DNA of 64,000 nucleotides from Pseudoscleropodium purum (GCA_963969395.1 OZ017797.1:4464001-4528000), one strand, 5' to 3'. Positions 38,816-50,428 are shown, counted from the stretch's first letter. Notes: a model not told the origin generated them from the letters alone. A program made the numbers and translations.

Positions 38816-40558
38816 TAGTGTAGAACAACCATCGAGGATAAAGGTGATATCGAAAAATTGTATTATGATTGGTCTAACTTTGTATTGATTGGTATGTATT
38901 GTACAATTTTGTTAGATTCCCCTAGTTTCTTTGGAATTACAATAGGGGGATTTGGAGAAAGGTAGTTTCTATAACACTGGTTGTATTGTTTGTACCATGC
39001 TATTTCAATTTCGTATTGTTCTATTATGTTTTTTGTAGATTGTTATCAAAAAGGTGTCTAGAAATTACTGATTTGTACTTTTGTATCTCAGGTTTGTACA
39101 ATTGGGTAACGTTTTGGATACATTGTCAATTGCAATTGTTCTAGGTTCTTTGATTTGTACTTCATATTAATTGTGGTCTTTCGTGTTGTACTTGATCATT
39201 ACTACTACCCTTCTGGTTGTATTGTTTGTACTTTTGTATCTTAGATGTGTACAGTTGGATAACGTTTCAGATACATTATTACTCGCAATTGTTTTGGGTT
39301 CCTTGACTTGTCCTTCATACTTACTGTGGTCTTTTTTTTATTGTACTAGATGTTTCCTATTGCCCTTCCGGTTGTATTGTCGGTACTTTTATATCTTAGG
39401 TGTATATAGTTGGGTAACATTTTGGATATATTGTTCCTTACATGTACTTCATTTGTACTTCACGTTTATTGAGGTATTTCTTGTTGTACTTGTTGTATTA
39501 TAATGAGTACAAGTTGTACAGGTTTTTATGTTGTCAGTACTTGGATAGTTGTGTTATTTCAGTATTTTTTGTTCTTACTTGGATTGTACTATGTGTACAA
39601 AATTTACGTATAAATTGTACAAAGTTGTACCTTTCATACTATGACGTGTAACATGTTTGTATGTTTGTACCCAATTTAGATATAGAACTTGGTTTATAGG
39701 GTATTGAAGATGGTATTTGTATGCAATGCTAGGTTTGTCGAATGGCGAAGGAGAGAGAGAAAATTATATGGCAGTTGGCAATGAAGAAGGGGAACAAGCC
39801 AATATGTTTTTGGGTGTTAACGGAGTAGTAGATAGTTTTGCGTCTAGGCTCCAAGAACAAGCACAAGTTGCATTATCAGCAACAATAGTAGCAAGAACTC
39901 GTTATTCATTTTGTTTCTTTTAGTGCATTTGCTATTATTTTTTGTTGTATACCCACCAAAGCACATTGCATACTGGGTTTACAATATGTTGTGTTGGAAT
40001 GTAGGACGGAAGTATTTCCATCCACTATAGACACTAGCGGAGATGGAGGAAATGATTTGGTGAAGGGATGTCATGATTCTTTTTGTATTGGTTGCGAAGA
40101 ATGCACAACGGCAATGTAGGAATCTAAATAGCACATGTCTAGGTATGATCCTTGGACCTTCTTTATTTTGGTCCTTTCAATCCTTTCTTTGTATTTTCAC
40201 AACTTACTAGATATATCAGAATGTGCGTTCTATTTTCTATAAATATTTGATGTGTGTTTTGAAGATGTGGGGAGGGTTCAAAGAAGAAATCTTGGTCAAG
40301 ATTCTAAGATGAAGCTTCATAGACATAGGTCATATTTGTTAGATATTACATTTTTATAGAGTAACAGCCAAATATACAAATGTGTATAAATTTGTGAATG
40401 TGTTTTGTTTAGAATGTAGAGACATAGTGCAAAGTATTTTTCGTGTATGGATTTTATACATATTTTACTATGTATGAGGATAATTGAATATTTGAAATGG
40501 GCTCTTTTTTAATGTAGAAGAAGCATATAGAGAAAATGTATTTATTTCGTGTGCAAAT
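38816..40558. other. GTAC-rich segment with ~153-bp tandem repeats and one small ORF
   Basis: The unit starting acttttgtatct-ag-tgtaca recurs at 39078, 39231 and 39386 (153 and 155 bp apart), giving about three copies between 39000 and 39530. TTGTAC/GTACAA words are frequent throughout. A 68-codon frame at 39717-39923 has an acidic start (LSNGEGERENYMAVGNEEGE). I do not recognise it and cannot say it is a gene. Confidence 0.6.
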
Positions 40559-41365
40559 TTGTATAGTGTATTGTGTCAAGAATGTATAAGCCAGTCGAGT
40601 TTTGGGACACAATTTTGCAATAAGGACCAAGATGGTGATGGTGGACGTTGTGGGAATGAAGAATACGTTGGTAGAGAGGGGAGGGTTGAAGCCACCGTTG
40701 TTAAAAAATACCTTGGCAAAGAAGGGATGGTTGAGGCCACCATTGTAGAAGAACACCTTGGTAGAGAAGAAAGAGTGGAGGCCATTGCTGTGGAAGAACA
40801 CCCTAACAGAGAGAAGAATGTTGAGGCCACTGTTGTGGAAGGAGTTTCCTATAGAGAAGGTGGGGTTCAGGCTACCACTGTAGAAGAACAATTTGGCAAA
40901 GAGGATAGGATGGAGGCCACCATTGTAGAAGGGGCTTCAACTGATTGCGTGCCACGAGTCATTGACCCTGAATCCATCATCCCCATTTGTCATGAAGACC
41001 ATGTCACCTTTGCTAATGAAGCCCATGTGGTGGTCACCATTGCTATTGAAGCCAATGTTGGGACCAGGGGGGAAAAGGCCACTATTGGGGTGGTAGAGGG
41101 CATATCAGTGCTCACCCAGGGAGGTGTTGTTGAAGAAGCCATTGTCAGTAGAGTGTGTGTTGTGGACCAAAGCAAAGACGGAGTTGGAAGGAAAGAAGGC
41201 CCTAGTACCAAGAAAGAAGTGGATGATAAAACTATGGGTGGAGTTGGGGGGGGGGAGGACACTAATACCAGAGAGGAAGTGGATGCAGAAGCCATCGGAG
41301 GAGAAGGTAGAGATGAGGCTGCTAAACCAAGACGAGCAATGAGATCTAGGTATTCTATCTTTTGA
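40559..41365 (+). CDS. Open frame with six 15-residue repeats, unknown function
   Basis: The 268-codon frame has no ATG before 40727, so it may be an exon or a partial gene. Residues 34-123 are six tandem 15-residue units (45 bp each) of the type EEHLGREERVEAIAV, with the VEATVV core kept despite nucleotide changes. Near the C-terminus two and a half 20-residue units follow (GVGRKEGPSTKKEVDDKTMG and its relative), then a basic tail, AAKPRRAMRSRY. The protein would be acidic and probably disordered. It follows the second RING-like gene on the same strand. A length of 268 codons without stops in AT-rich DNA is suggestive. Yet long purine-rich repeats can keep a frame open by chance, so expression is unproven. 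Confidence 0.4.
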   Translation: MYSVLCQECISQSSFGTQFCNKDQDGDGGRCGNEEYVGREGRVEATVVKKYLGKEGMVEATIVEEHLGREERVEAIAVEEHPNREKNVEATVVEGVSYREGGVQATTVEEQFGKEDRMEATIVEGASTDCVPRVIDPESIIPICHEDHVTFANEAHVVVTIAIEANVGTRGEKATIGVVEGISVLTQGGVVEEAIVSRVCVVDQSKDGVGRKEGPSTKKEVDDKTMGGVGGGEDTNTREEVDAEAIGGEGRDEAAKPRRAMRSRYSIF

Positions 41366-44300
41366 GACCTTTGTCATTTTATATAGTATGTGTAGTATTT
41401 TTATGTCCACAATATACAAGCAACATGTACAAGTATGGATGATATGCATTTTTGTTAGAATATAGGGGGTATAATTCGGTTAATAGTACAATTAGATTGT
41501 TTTCAAATTGACTAATAATTGTCATTATTGTTGAGTTCTAATAGGAAGGGAGTTTTGATTTGGTAGTCATCTACTATGAGAGAGCCCAATGAGCATCCCA
41601 ACCAACTTGGCTATGTTTTGAGATTTGTGACAAGTGTGAGTGTTTGTGGTATTGTAGTAGGTATGCGGAGTTTTAAGTTGATGATGAATTGTGAATTAAA
41701 ATGCTAGTTGGATGGAGATCTAGTGAAGTGTCTAAGTCGGGAGATGTGGTGAAGTGATGAACTTGTCAATAGTTTAATTTGTAATGGCAATGGTTTACTA
41801 TTCAGTTTTATATAGAAATCTTCTTAGTCAAATGGTATCTAGTGTAATGTAATGAATGTGTCAGTTTGAAATTGGTAGTATGTAATTTGAAAATAAAGGA
41901 ATATGAGTCCTAGTTGGTGTATGTGTAAATGAATTATTCAATTTATTTTAGTGTGAAAATCTAATTTGTGAGTGAATTAGAAATTGGGGTGTTGGTTAAT
42001 GTTTGTATAATGCATATTCAAGTTGGTATTAATTGGTAATCTAAATCTATGTGTATGTTACCAATTTGGATGTTTGATTTGTGAATGTGTGTCAAGTTGG
42101 TCAATTTTAAGTTGCAAATCTCAATTGGAGTTTGGTGTGTCATTGTAGTGATGTTTGCTATGATTTCCAAGTTAGAATATTAAACCCTAAACATGCTTTT
42201 TTGATAATATAGCATTTCTGGACAACTCACTACAAACAAAAAAATTTTATCTTTTAAATTTTCTCAAGACATGTACCCTAGGAGTAGCCTTAAGGCACAA
42301 AAAATTTCATCACTTTTGACTACATGGTTCAAAAGTTATTGTATGATATGTCATTTTCAATGAATTGTGGGCAACTCAAAAAAATTCTTTAAAATCATTT
42401 TTTAAATAAATAAATATTTGAAATTGATTTTTTAGATTTATATTTTTGCAAAAAGATTTGAATTATTCCATTTTGTTTAATTGAGATGAATGTCATGAGG
42501 AGTTTTAGTTTGCAAGTAGTTATGGATTCCTTACTCTAAAATACACTTTGAAGTCCTTTATTTAACTCTATTTTTGATATTTTTGAAAAAAAACAAAAAA
42601 TTTGGTTGTACATTTTTTATTACAACATTACAACCATTGATATTGGAATTTTTCAATTCCATAATTAAATTCTTGAAAATTTAGTGTTTTGAGTCATTAT
42701 CTATTTCTTTCTACTTACTATTTTTTTCCTATATATTATACAATTCCAAATAATCTGAAAATTTTCAAGCATGTAGAAAAATTTCCTTGAAGAATGAATC
42801 CAAAGAGTAATCACCATTTTGGACATATTTTCATACAAATATGACCTTATGGATAATGGATGGCAACTTGTAGTCTAACTTTTTGATCTTTAGAGCTACT
42901 TTTTCGTTTTTTTTGTGAACTTTATATATATATATTCTACTCTATTTCTAGTATTCAGTGTAAATAGGACTTTAATTTATCTTGGAAGTGTGTAATGAGT
43001 TAAGTTAGTAAGTGAATAAGAGAAGAAATTAGTAAATTAAAGAAGAAAAAGAAAAAGCAATAAAGATAAATATAAAGAAAAAGAAAGAGATAAAGAAAAG
43101 AGAATAAAGAGAAAGATTGGGAGCGGTGCCTTCGCAACTCTTGCTGCTTCCGATCACCCCCGTCTCTGAACTTAAATCCCTCTCCCTCCTCTCATTTTCT
43201 TCCCCCATATTCCCTTGTGCGTATTTGCGTTGTATCTGCAATTTATGTTCTGTTTGTAATACATTGGTGCTTTGTTTGTGTATGGTGTTTGTACAGTGGT
43301 GTATTTGTGAGTGCTGGAGAGATTGTTATTGCAAATTTGTTTGTGTCTTGGACTGAATTGTTGTGTGCAATCTTCATGAGAAAGTATTCTGAGAGCAAAA
43401 GTGGGTTTGCGGAGTGTTTTTAAGGCGTCAGAAAAGATCCGAACGTGAATTTGGTAGAAGCTCAGACTAGGAGTGAGTGATTTGGAACCTCTCGTGATTC
43501 AACCCACCCAACGTTGCTTTTTGGTTTCGAGTTTCTTCTCTCCAAATTTGGGAAGGAAGCGACCAGTTATCAGAATTGGAGAAACAGACTAAAAAATTGG
43601 CCGGCAGATTGGCATCCATGAGAAATTTTGGAAGGTGAAGAATTCATCGAAATTGAAGTGGCTGGAAGCTTGTCGAGGATTGAATTGATCGAGCGAGCCT
43701 TGATCTGCAACGAATTTGAAGCAATTTGATATCCTGGTCAAGAAATTTCAATCGGAGGTGTTGCAGTAAGAGTCAAAGTGCTGAATCAATCTAATTCTCG
43801 CCCATTTTGACAAATTGGTTGAAATCGGGCTGATTGAGCGTCTGGAGTGCTCTCAATCCACCGAGCGAGGAGAGATCAGCAAGAAATTTCGAGAAACTTC
43901 GTAGATTTGAGAAGAATTTGGAGCGGAAATTAGGGATTTGACATTCTTTCCACGACATCAAATTTCTTGAAATTGTGCACCAATTGGGTCGCTGTGAGTC
44001 TGTGGTGGATCTGTTGGGCAAGGCGAATGAGGATTTGAAAAAACTGTAACAAATTTGACAAATTCTCGAGAAATTTGCAATTGGGAAAGGGTTCGATAGA
44101 CAGACAGACGCCCCACGGAGCAAGCACGACACAACGACGGAAGGAACTTGAGTCCGCGACTCTACGGTCTTAGGTCCTGGCCCCACGGTCTTGGTACTGA
44201 CCACGGCCATAGGATCACCATCCACGGTCATAGGTTTGGTTCGCGGTCTTAGGGAATCTTGTGCACGGTTACAAAAAAGTGAGTGGCCATGGGTCCTATA

Positions 44301-44563
44301 GTCTTAATTTAAATTTGATTCATTTGTCCTAATTATTTGACCAATAACAAAAACAAATTAAAATAAAGGGTCAAATTTTTCAAACGGCCTTTTGGGCCAT
44401 GCCACTGGTTTGAATATGAGCACAAGTGCAACTACTAGTTTAGGATTTATGTTTTAGTGGTTGTATGTGTTAGAATGTTGTGTTAGAAGTTTCATATATC
44501 TACATGTTGTAAGCTTGAAATTTGTGCATATTGTAGGTAGAGCATACTAATTTGCACGTGTTT
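41366..44563. other. Gene-free; AT-rich left part, transcript-like right part
   Basis: 41366-42900 is AT-rich without features apart from an isolated actcactacaaa at about 42226. At 42924-42935 there is a TATATATATATA run, followed by an AG-rich stretch (43010-43110) and then CT-rich, GC-normal DNA to about 44280. This looks like a promoter plus leader or a long non-coding RNA locus. No frame is convincing. Near 44150-44260 the motif acggtc-tagg recurs five or six times. Confidence 0.4.
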
Positions 44564-44910
44564 GGCCCTATTCAGGGTTGACAGGACGGTCGGACGTCCG
44601 GGACGTCCGGATGCGGACGCTGTGTCTGTAGTGTCCGCTGACATTTACGGACGTCGTCCGCCCCGTCCGCCCATCCGCCCCACCCTGTCCGCCCCTGTCC
44701 GCCCCCGTCCGCCTCCGCCCGTCCGCCCCACCCTATTGTCACGGACGTGCCATACCGGGCTTTATTCAGTAGTTTCATCCCTAATAGAGTCTCTACCGCC
44801 TTTGCAACAAGGATGCCTCTTAAGAACCTTCTCAAAAGCGGTGGCCTAGTGTACAAGTTGTTTCCAATGATTCTAGTAGATTCCAATAGTCTTCATTAGT
44901 TTCTATTTGT

Positions 44911-45115
44911 TTCCGGAAGGTTCTACTTAGTTCTACTAGTTTTCGGAAGCTTCCACAAGCTTCCGGAAGGTTCCATTTGGTTCCACTAGTTTCCGGAAGC
45001 TTCTACAAGCTTCCAGAAGGTTCCACTAGATCCTCCTAGTTTCCGGAAGCTTTCACAAGCTTCCAGAAAGACCTATGGATAATTCCAAAGGTTTCCAAGG
45101 CCTTATTCCGGAAGG
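44911..45115 (+). promoter_or_regulatory. Array of heat-shock elements in the U3 of the 5' LTR
   Basis: Heat-shock factor sites are alternating GAA/TTC triplets every 5 bp. Here TTCnnGAAnnTTC occurs in full four times (TTCCGGAAGGTTC twice, TTCCGGAAGCTTC, TTCCAGAAGGTTC). At least three two-triplet versions also occur. The last lies at 45106-45113, about 15 bp before the TATA box. Such arrays drive heat-induced transcription of the Arabidopsis Ty1/copia element ONSEN; a similar response here is inference. Confidence 0.75.
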
Positions 45116-45128
45116 TTTTTTAGTCTAA

Positions 45129-45136
45129 TATAAATA
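45129..45136 (+). promoter_or_regulatory. TATA box of the 5' LTR
   Basis: TATAAATA sits just downstream of the heat-shock-element array; the same box is at 51154-51161 in the 3' LTR. The likely transcription start is some 30 bp further right. Confidence 0.75.
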
Positions 45137-45752
45137 GAGAGTCGAGGGCCATTGTCCCTCACTCTTTTCAACACCAGTTGTACCCAGTCATTCTTCGACT
45201 TCATGTTATCAATACATTTTCTAGTTTTCTCATCTTGAAGCACGTTTTGAGTCCTGTGTGAGGAATCCCCTCACTTCTAGCTTGTTCTTGTCTCTGTTTG
45301 AGGTATCCCCTCAAATCTGATCTTGGTTCCGTCCAAGAGTTGCCGTCCGCAACAGTTTGAAGAGAGTGAGTCTTTCTCTAGTTCTTTTTTATATCAGAGT
45401 CTACTCTTGCAAGATAGAGCATGGATTACCCCTCTTCTTCAAGGAGTTGTGACGCTTTAGAGGTTATGGATTACCCACTTCTAAGCTGATATTTTCTTTT
45501 TAGCCAATCTTCATGAGAGTTAGTACATGGACTTGAATCGTCTTCCTATTTCCACAACTCCAATTACTTTAGAAGTACGTTTTCTATTCAGATCAAAGGC
45601 CGAACTAAGAGATATCGTCATTTGAGAGCGAGGTGAAGAATTCTACTTGAATTTTTTGAGATCTTCACTTCCTGTAGTCATCCCAAGAGTACACGACGCA
45701 AATATTTGTTACTTCATCTACTTGTAAGCCTTCAAGAAGTACTTTATCCGAG

Positions 45753-46739
45753 ATGGGTGATGTTTCTGCTATCCAGATGAACGACGTCTTAGCCATGCTG
45801 CAGTAGTTGCAGCAAGAAAACGCCAATCTGCGAAATACTTTGGAACAACTTCAAGTTGCCTACGCTCCAATCCATATTTCGGCACCAGCGACAAATCCAA
45901 TTCCGCCGGCGCCAAAGGAGCCTTGAGTAAGTTTGCCAGACAAGTTCGATGGGAACCGAGCAAAATTTCGAGACTTTGTGAATCAAATTCGGCTTGTTTT
46001 CTGCCTTCAACCCCAAAGATATCCAACCGCAGAAATACAAGTTGGGCTCATTGGAACCTTGCTTACTGAAACTGTGTTATCGTGGTTCTCGCCATTGTTG
46101 GAAAAAAATTCTCCACTTTTGGCAAACCTCGATCAATTCTTAGAAGAATTCAATAATACTTTTGGAGAAAATGATCGAGCCCTCATAGCAACAACAAAAC
46201 TTCGAACTCTGCAACAACGATCGCGTGCAGCCTCAACATACGTTGCAGAATTTCGACAACTCGCTTGCGACGTAGAGTGGGACGACAACGCTCTCATCAG
46301 CGCGTTTCGATGGGGATTGCGAGACGATGTAAAAGACTTGCTATTGAACTTGCCCAGACCGACCACTCTATCTGAGGCCGTGACTCAAGCAGTTAATTGC
46401 GATAATCGACTGTTTGAGCGTCGATAAGAGCGACGATCAACACCTGGATTCTATCGAGCAGAGTATGCAGCTCCAACTCGCCAAACATCTTCAAGTGTGT
46501 CAATGCCAGAGCCCATGCAAATCGAAGCCTCAAGAGTCAAGAGATTGACTCAAGAAGAAAAAGATCGACGTCGAAAGGAAGACTTGTGCATGTATTGTGG
46601 AGGAAAGAACCACCGCGCATTCAACTGTCCTACGAAGGTTGCAGTTCCAAAGCCGCACAAATTTCGAAACACCTCAAGCACTTCCGAGCTGAGATGCGAA
46701 GAAATGGACTTGGGAAACGACATCAGCCAGCCACAGTAG
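45753..46739 (+). pseudogene. gag: gag of the chromovirus (three premature stops)
   Basis: The frame starts at ATG 45753. It contains a short coiled-coil-like Gln/Asn-rich start, then a retrotransposon Gag core (VSLPDKFDGNRAKFRDFVNQ to ALISAFRWGLRDDVKDLLL). A CCHC zinc knuckle ([14 protein letters not shown]) follows at about 46584-46628. Three in-frame stops interrupt it, a TAG after 17 codons, a TGA just before VSLPDKF and a TAA after NRLFERR, before the final TAG at 46737. Each internal stop is one C-to-T step from a CAG, CGA or CAA codon. Gag packages the RNA into virus-like particles; this copy cannot make a full one. Confidence 0.85.
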
Positions 46740-49700
46740 GGACCGTGCGGCTGGCAGATATTGTTAAGTCATCAGGTCCTATCCTATCCTCTGAAGCCTC
46801 TCCATGTTTTGATATTCCACTTAAAATAGATTTTTATCCGCATATCATAAAGGTCAAAGCCCTGCTAGATTCCGGAGCCTCTGTCTGTTTTATTGATAAA
46901 GACTTTGTAGAACAACATAACCTTCCCGTAATTCCTAAAAAATATCCTGTTGCAGTAGAAGTTATCGATGGTAGACCCTTGATCTCGGGAGATGTCACAC
47001 ACGAGACTAAACCCTTAGACATCAGCCTAGAAGGACATCAAAGCACCGTTGTTTTCAACGTCATCAGTTCCCCTTCTAATCCTCTCATTTTAGGCCTTTC
47101 TTGGCTAGATAGAAATAATCCTGATATAGATTGGAATAAGCGAAAGCTAACGTTCCAAACTACACCTAGATATCCTGTAGTTGCCCCAAAACTTCATTCA
47201 CATCAAGTACAAGGGACCAAGGTTAAAACACCATTGATGGTCGGAGCTCAAGCTTTTATGAGAGCTGCAAAGAAGGGGAATACGTTTGTAGTGTATACAA
47301 TTCCGACGCCTCAACCCTTTCAAGAATCAACCGAGTTACCAACACAATATGAGCAATATCGGGACGTATTTGAGAAGAAGAACGCCGATACGCTTCCTCA
47401 ACATCGACCGTACGATTGCGGCATCGAACTACAAGAAGGTGAGCAACCACCATTTGGCCCAATCTACGGTCTCTCTCAAAATGAACTTGCTGCGTTGCGA
47501 GATTACCTAGACGAAAATCTTGCAAAGAATTTTATTCGGCACTCCAAATCACCAACAGGAGTTCCTATCTTATTTGTGAAGAAAAAAGATGGTTCCCTTC
47601 GAATATGCGTGGATTATCGTGGACTGAATAAAGTCACCATCAAGAATCGATATCCATTACCGCCCATCTCCGGACTTCTCGATTAGCTTGGCCAGGCAAA
47701 AATCTATACCAAGATTGATCTTCGTGGAGCGTACAACTTAGTACGCATCAAGGAAGGTGACGAATGGAAGACTGCGTTCCGAACAAGGTATGGACATTTT
47801 GAATACAATGTCATGCCATTCGGTCTTACCAATGCACCTGCTATCTTTCAACATTTGATGAACGATATCTTCCGTGAATTCTTAAACGATTTTGTGGTTT
47901 GCTACCTTGATGATATTCTCATCTACTCGAAGGACGAAGAGGACCACAAAAAACACGTTCAATTAGTGTTGGAAAAGCTGCGCAACGCTGGACTATACGC
48001 CAAGCTCGAGAAGTGCGTTTTCCACCAACCCCAAGTCGAGTTCTTGGGCTACATTGTTTCTGGAGAGGGTCTGTCCATGGACCCAAAGAAGATCCAGACG
48101 GTGACCGAGTGGAAGAGACCGGCAACCATTCGAAACGTTCAATGTTTCTTGGGATTCGCAAACTTCTATCGAATCTTCATCCAGAACTATTCCAAGATTG
48201 CTGCTCCATTGACTCGATTGACTTGCAAAGACAAGCTTGAGTGGAGTACGGAAGCAGGCCAAGCATTTGAAACTCTGAAGAAGGCATTTACAACGGCGCC
48301 TATCTTAACACATCCTGACTTTCAAAAGTCGTTCTTTCTAGAAACGGATGCTTCTGATTTTGCCCTTGGAGCGGTCCTCTCGCAATCTAGCAAAGATGGA
48401 CGCCTCCATCCTGTTGCATTCCATTCACAAAAGTTCACTATCGCAGAGATCAATTACGAAATCCATGACAAGGAACTCTTAGCTATTGTTGATTCATTCC
48501 AAGAGTGGCGACATTTCCTCGAAGGAGCTCAACATCCGGTTACAGTCTATACCGACCACAAGAACCTCGAGTATTTCATGTCTGCTAAGGTGTTGAATCG
48601 ACAGCAAGCCCGTTGGAATATATCGCTTTCGCGCTTCAACTTTGTCATCACCTACCGCCTCGGTTCCCAGCAAATTCGGTCTGACACTCTTTCTCGACGA
48701 GCGTATCTTGCATCCAAAGAGGGAGACGCAGCTTACAATCAGCAACGGTCTACTCTAATCAAGCCCGAACAACTCCAGCTCAAGGCTATGCGCACCACAA
48801 CTTCGGTAGATACATCGTTTCTCCAAGAAATCCGAGTGAGTTTACAATCTGATCCTTTGGCCTTGAAACTCAAGAACAATGCTGGTAATCCCAGCTTTGG
48901 AGAAATCCCAAGAATGGACTCTCAAATTCCTGATTCAGAGGTTGTAGATTTGGAATCTTCGAACCAACCTACGTCCAGTCCGCAGATCCGTAGATCATAT
49001 GGAGGTGAGACACTCCGAGATGATTATGATCCAAGATTCTAATTCCAAGATGGGCTGTTATATTATCAAGGATTGCTTTATGTCCCTGAAGGCCCATGTC
49101 GGCTCCGAGTGCTCCAATCCCGACACGATTTTCCATCGGCGGGACATTTTGGTTATAACAAGACCATAGAGCTCGTATCTCGAGATTTCTGGTGGCCCCA
49201 AATGTGGAAGGCCGTTAAAGAATATATCACGACATGTGACACTTGTTCAAGGTCCAAGATTCCTCGTCATCGGCCATACGGACTACTTCGACCATTGCCA
49301 ATTCCTGAGAAGCCATGGACTTCATAGTGGATCTTCCGTCGTCCAAGACCTTTGATTCTATTTTTGTTGTTGTCGACCAGCTCAGCAAGATGGCGCACTT
49401 TATTCCGTGTCACAAGACAGTTACCGGCGAAGAAACGGCAAAACTCTTTGTAGACAATGTCTACAGACTCCATGGCTTACCCGCCGATATTATCTCTGAT
49501 CGTGGGACGCAATTCACATCCAAGTTTTGGCAATCCTTGTTCAAAATCCTAGGGGTGGAGATCAAATTGTCTTCAGCATACCATCCTCAGACCGATGGAC
49601 AAACCGAGTGCGTCAACCAAGTGTTGGAGCAGTACTTGCGCTGTACCGTCAATTACCATCAAGATAATTGGACGGACTTATTGCCACTGGCGGAGTTTGC

Positions 49701-50367
49701 ATACAACAATACATTGCAAGGGTCTACCCGACAGACGCCTTTCTTTGCAAATTACGGCCATTATCCAAAGTTTGATCAATTCAATCTCAACATCTCAGAG
49801 AATCCAGCTGCTACAGATCTTGCTACCCGACTATCTGATATCCAGAAGCAGATGAAAGAAAAACTTCTTGAAGCCCAAGAGCATCAGAAAACCAATGCAG
49901 ATAAGTCTCGCAAGCAACATCCTTTGATTTCTATTGGAGACAAGGTTTGGCTGCTCCGTCAAAATTTAAAGACTCGACGACCATCTGACAAACTTGACTA
50001 CCGCCGCCTAGGGCCGTTTTCAGTCGCCAAACAAATCAACAAGGTAGCTTATCGATTGGAGCTACCTCCTTCTATGAAGATTCATCCCGTATTTCATGTC
50101 TCTCTCCTCGAGCCCTACAAAGAATCAACACTGCCAGGAAGGATTCAAGAATCTCCGCCTCCAATTGAAATCGAAGGTGAAGAGGAATTTGAAGTTTCAG
50201 AGATTCTTGACTCTCGCATCCATCGATGACGACTTGAATATCTTGTGCATTGGCAAGGCTACGAAGTCAGCGAAAGAACATGGGAGCCTGCCTCTAATCT
50301 CGACAACGCCCCTGAAATGATTCAAGAATTTCATCGGCAGTATCCGCAAAAACCAAGGAGCGTTTGA
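46586..50367 (+). pseudogene. pol: pol of the chromovirus (stops and one frame break)
   Basis: Pol is in the -1 frame relative to gag and overlaps its end. Domains: aspartic protease with LLDSGAS at about 46856-46876; reverse transcriptase from [19 protein letters not shown] to YLDD (47903-47914); RNase H with ETDASDFALGAVLSQ and YTDHKNLEYF; integrase with an HHCC zinc part at about 49119-49250. The integrase core has MDFIVDL, SDRGTQF and a later Glu in ECVNQVLEQ. A C-terminal chromodomain lies at about 50173-50340 (YLVHWQGYEVSERTWEP). Stops occur at 47684 (TAG), 49040 (TAA) and 50227 (TGA). At 49315-49327 the frame changes within a short deletion between similar TGGACTTC motifs. Chromodomains can steer integration to methylated-histone chromatin. 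The RT/integrase style is close to fungal Tcn1-like chromoviruses, also known from mosses and lycophytes. Confidence 0.9.
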
Positions 50368-50387
50368 GTTTAATGCGTCTGGACCAA

Positions 50388-50428
50388 CACCAACACCAAG
50401 TTCTGCAAGATTTTTCTTGGTGCTGGTG
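50388..50428 (+). other. Strong hairpin just after pol
   Basis: Arms caccaacaccaag (50388-50400) and cttggtgctggtg (50416-50428) pair over 13 bp with one G-U, around a 15-nt loop. The hairpin starts 20 bp after the pol stop. It could act in RNA stability, 3'-end control or packaging; nothing in the sequence decides. Confidence 0.6.

Larger units (their letters stand above)
44737..45354 (+). repeat. 5' LTR of the chromovirus
   Basis: 618 bp, starting TGTCACGG and ending GCAACA (TGT...ACA). It is 50 bp longer than the 3' LTR because one ttccggaag-containing U3 unit is duplicated (around 44945-44994). TATA box at 45129-45136. Confidence 0.95.

Noticed and set aside
43791..44231. 146-codon minus-strand frame
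   Set aside because: No domain and irregular composition; likely chance in GC-normal DNA.
45392..45399. TATCAGAG as chromovirus primer-binding site
   Set aside because: It is 37 bp from the LTR end and only partly matches; real primer sites sit within a few bases of the LTR.
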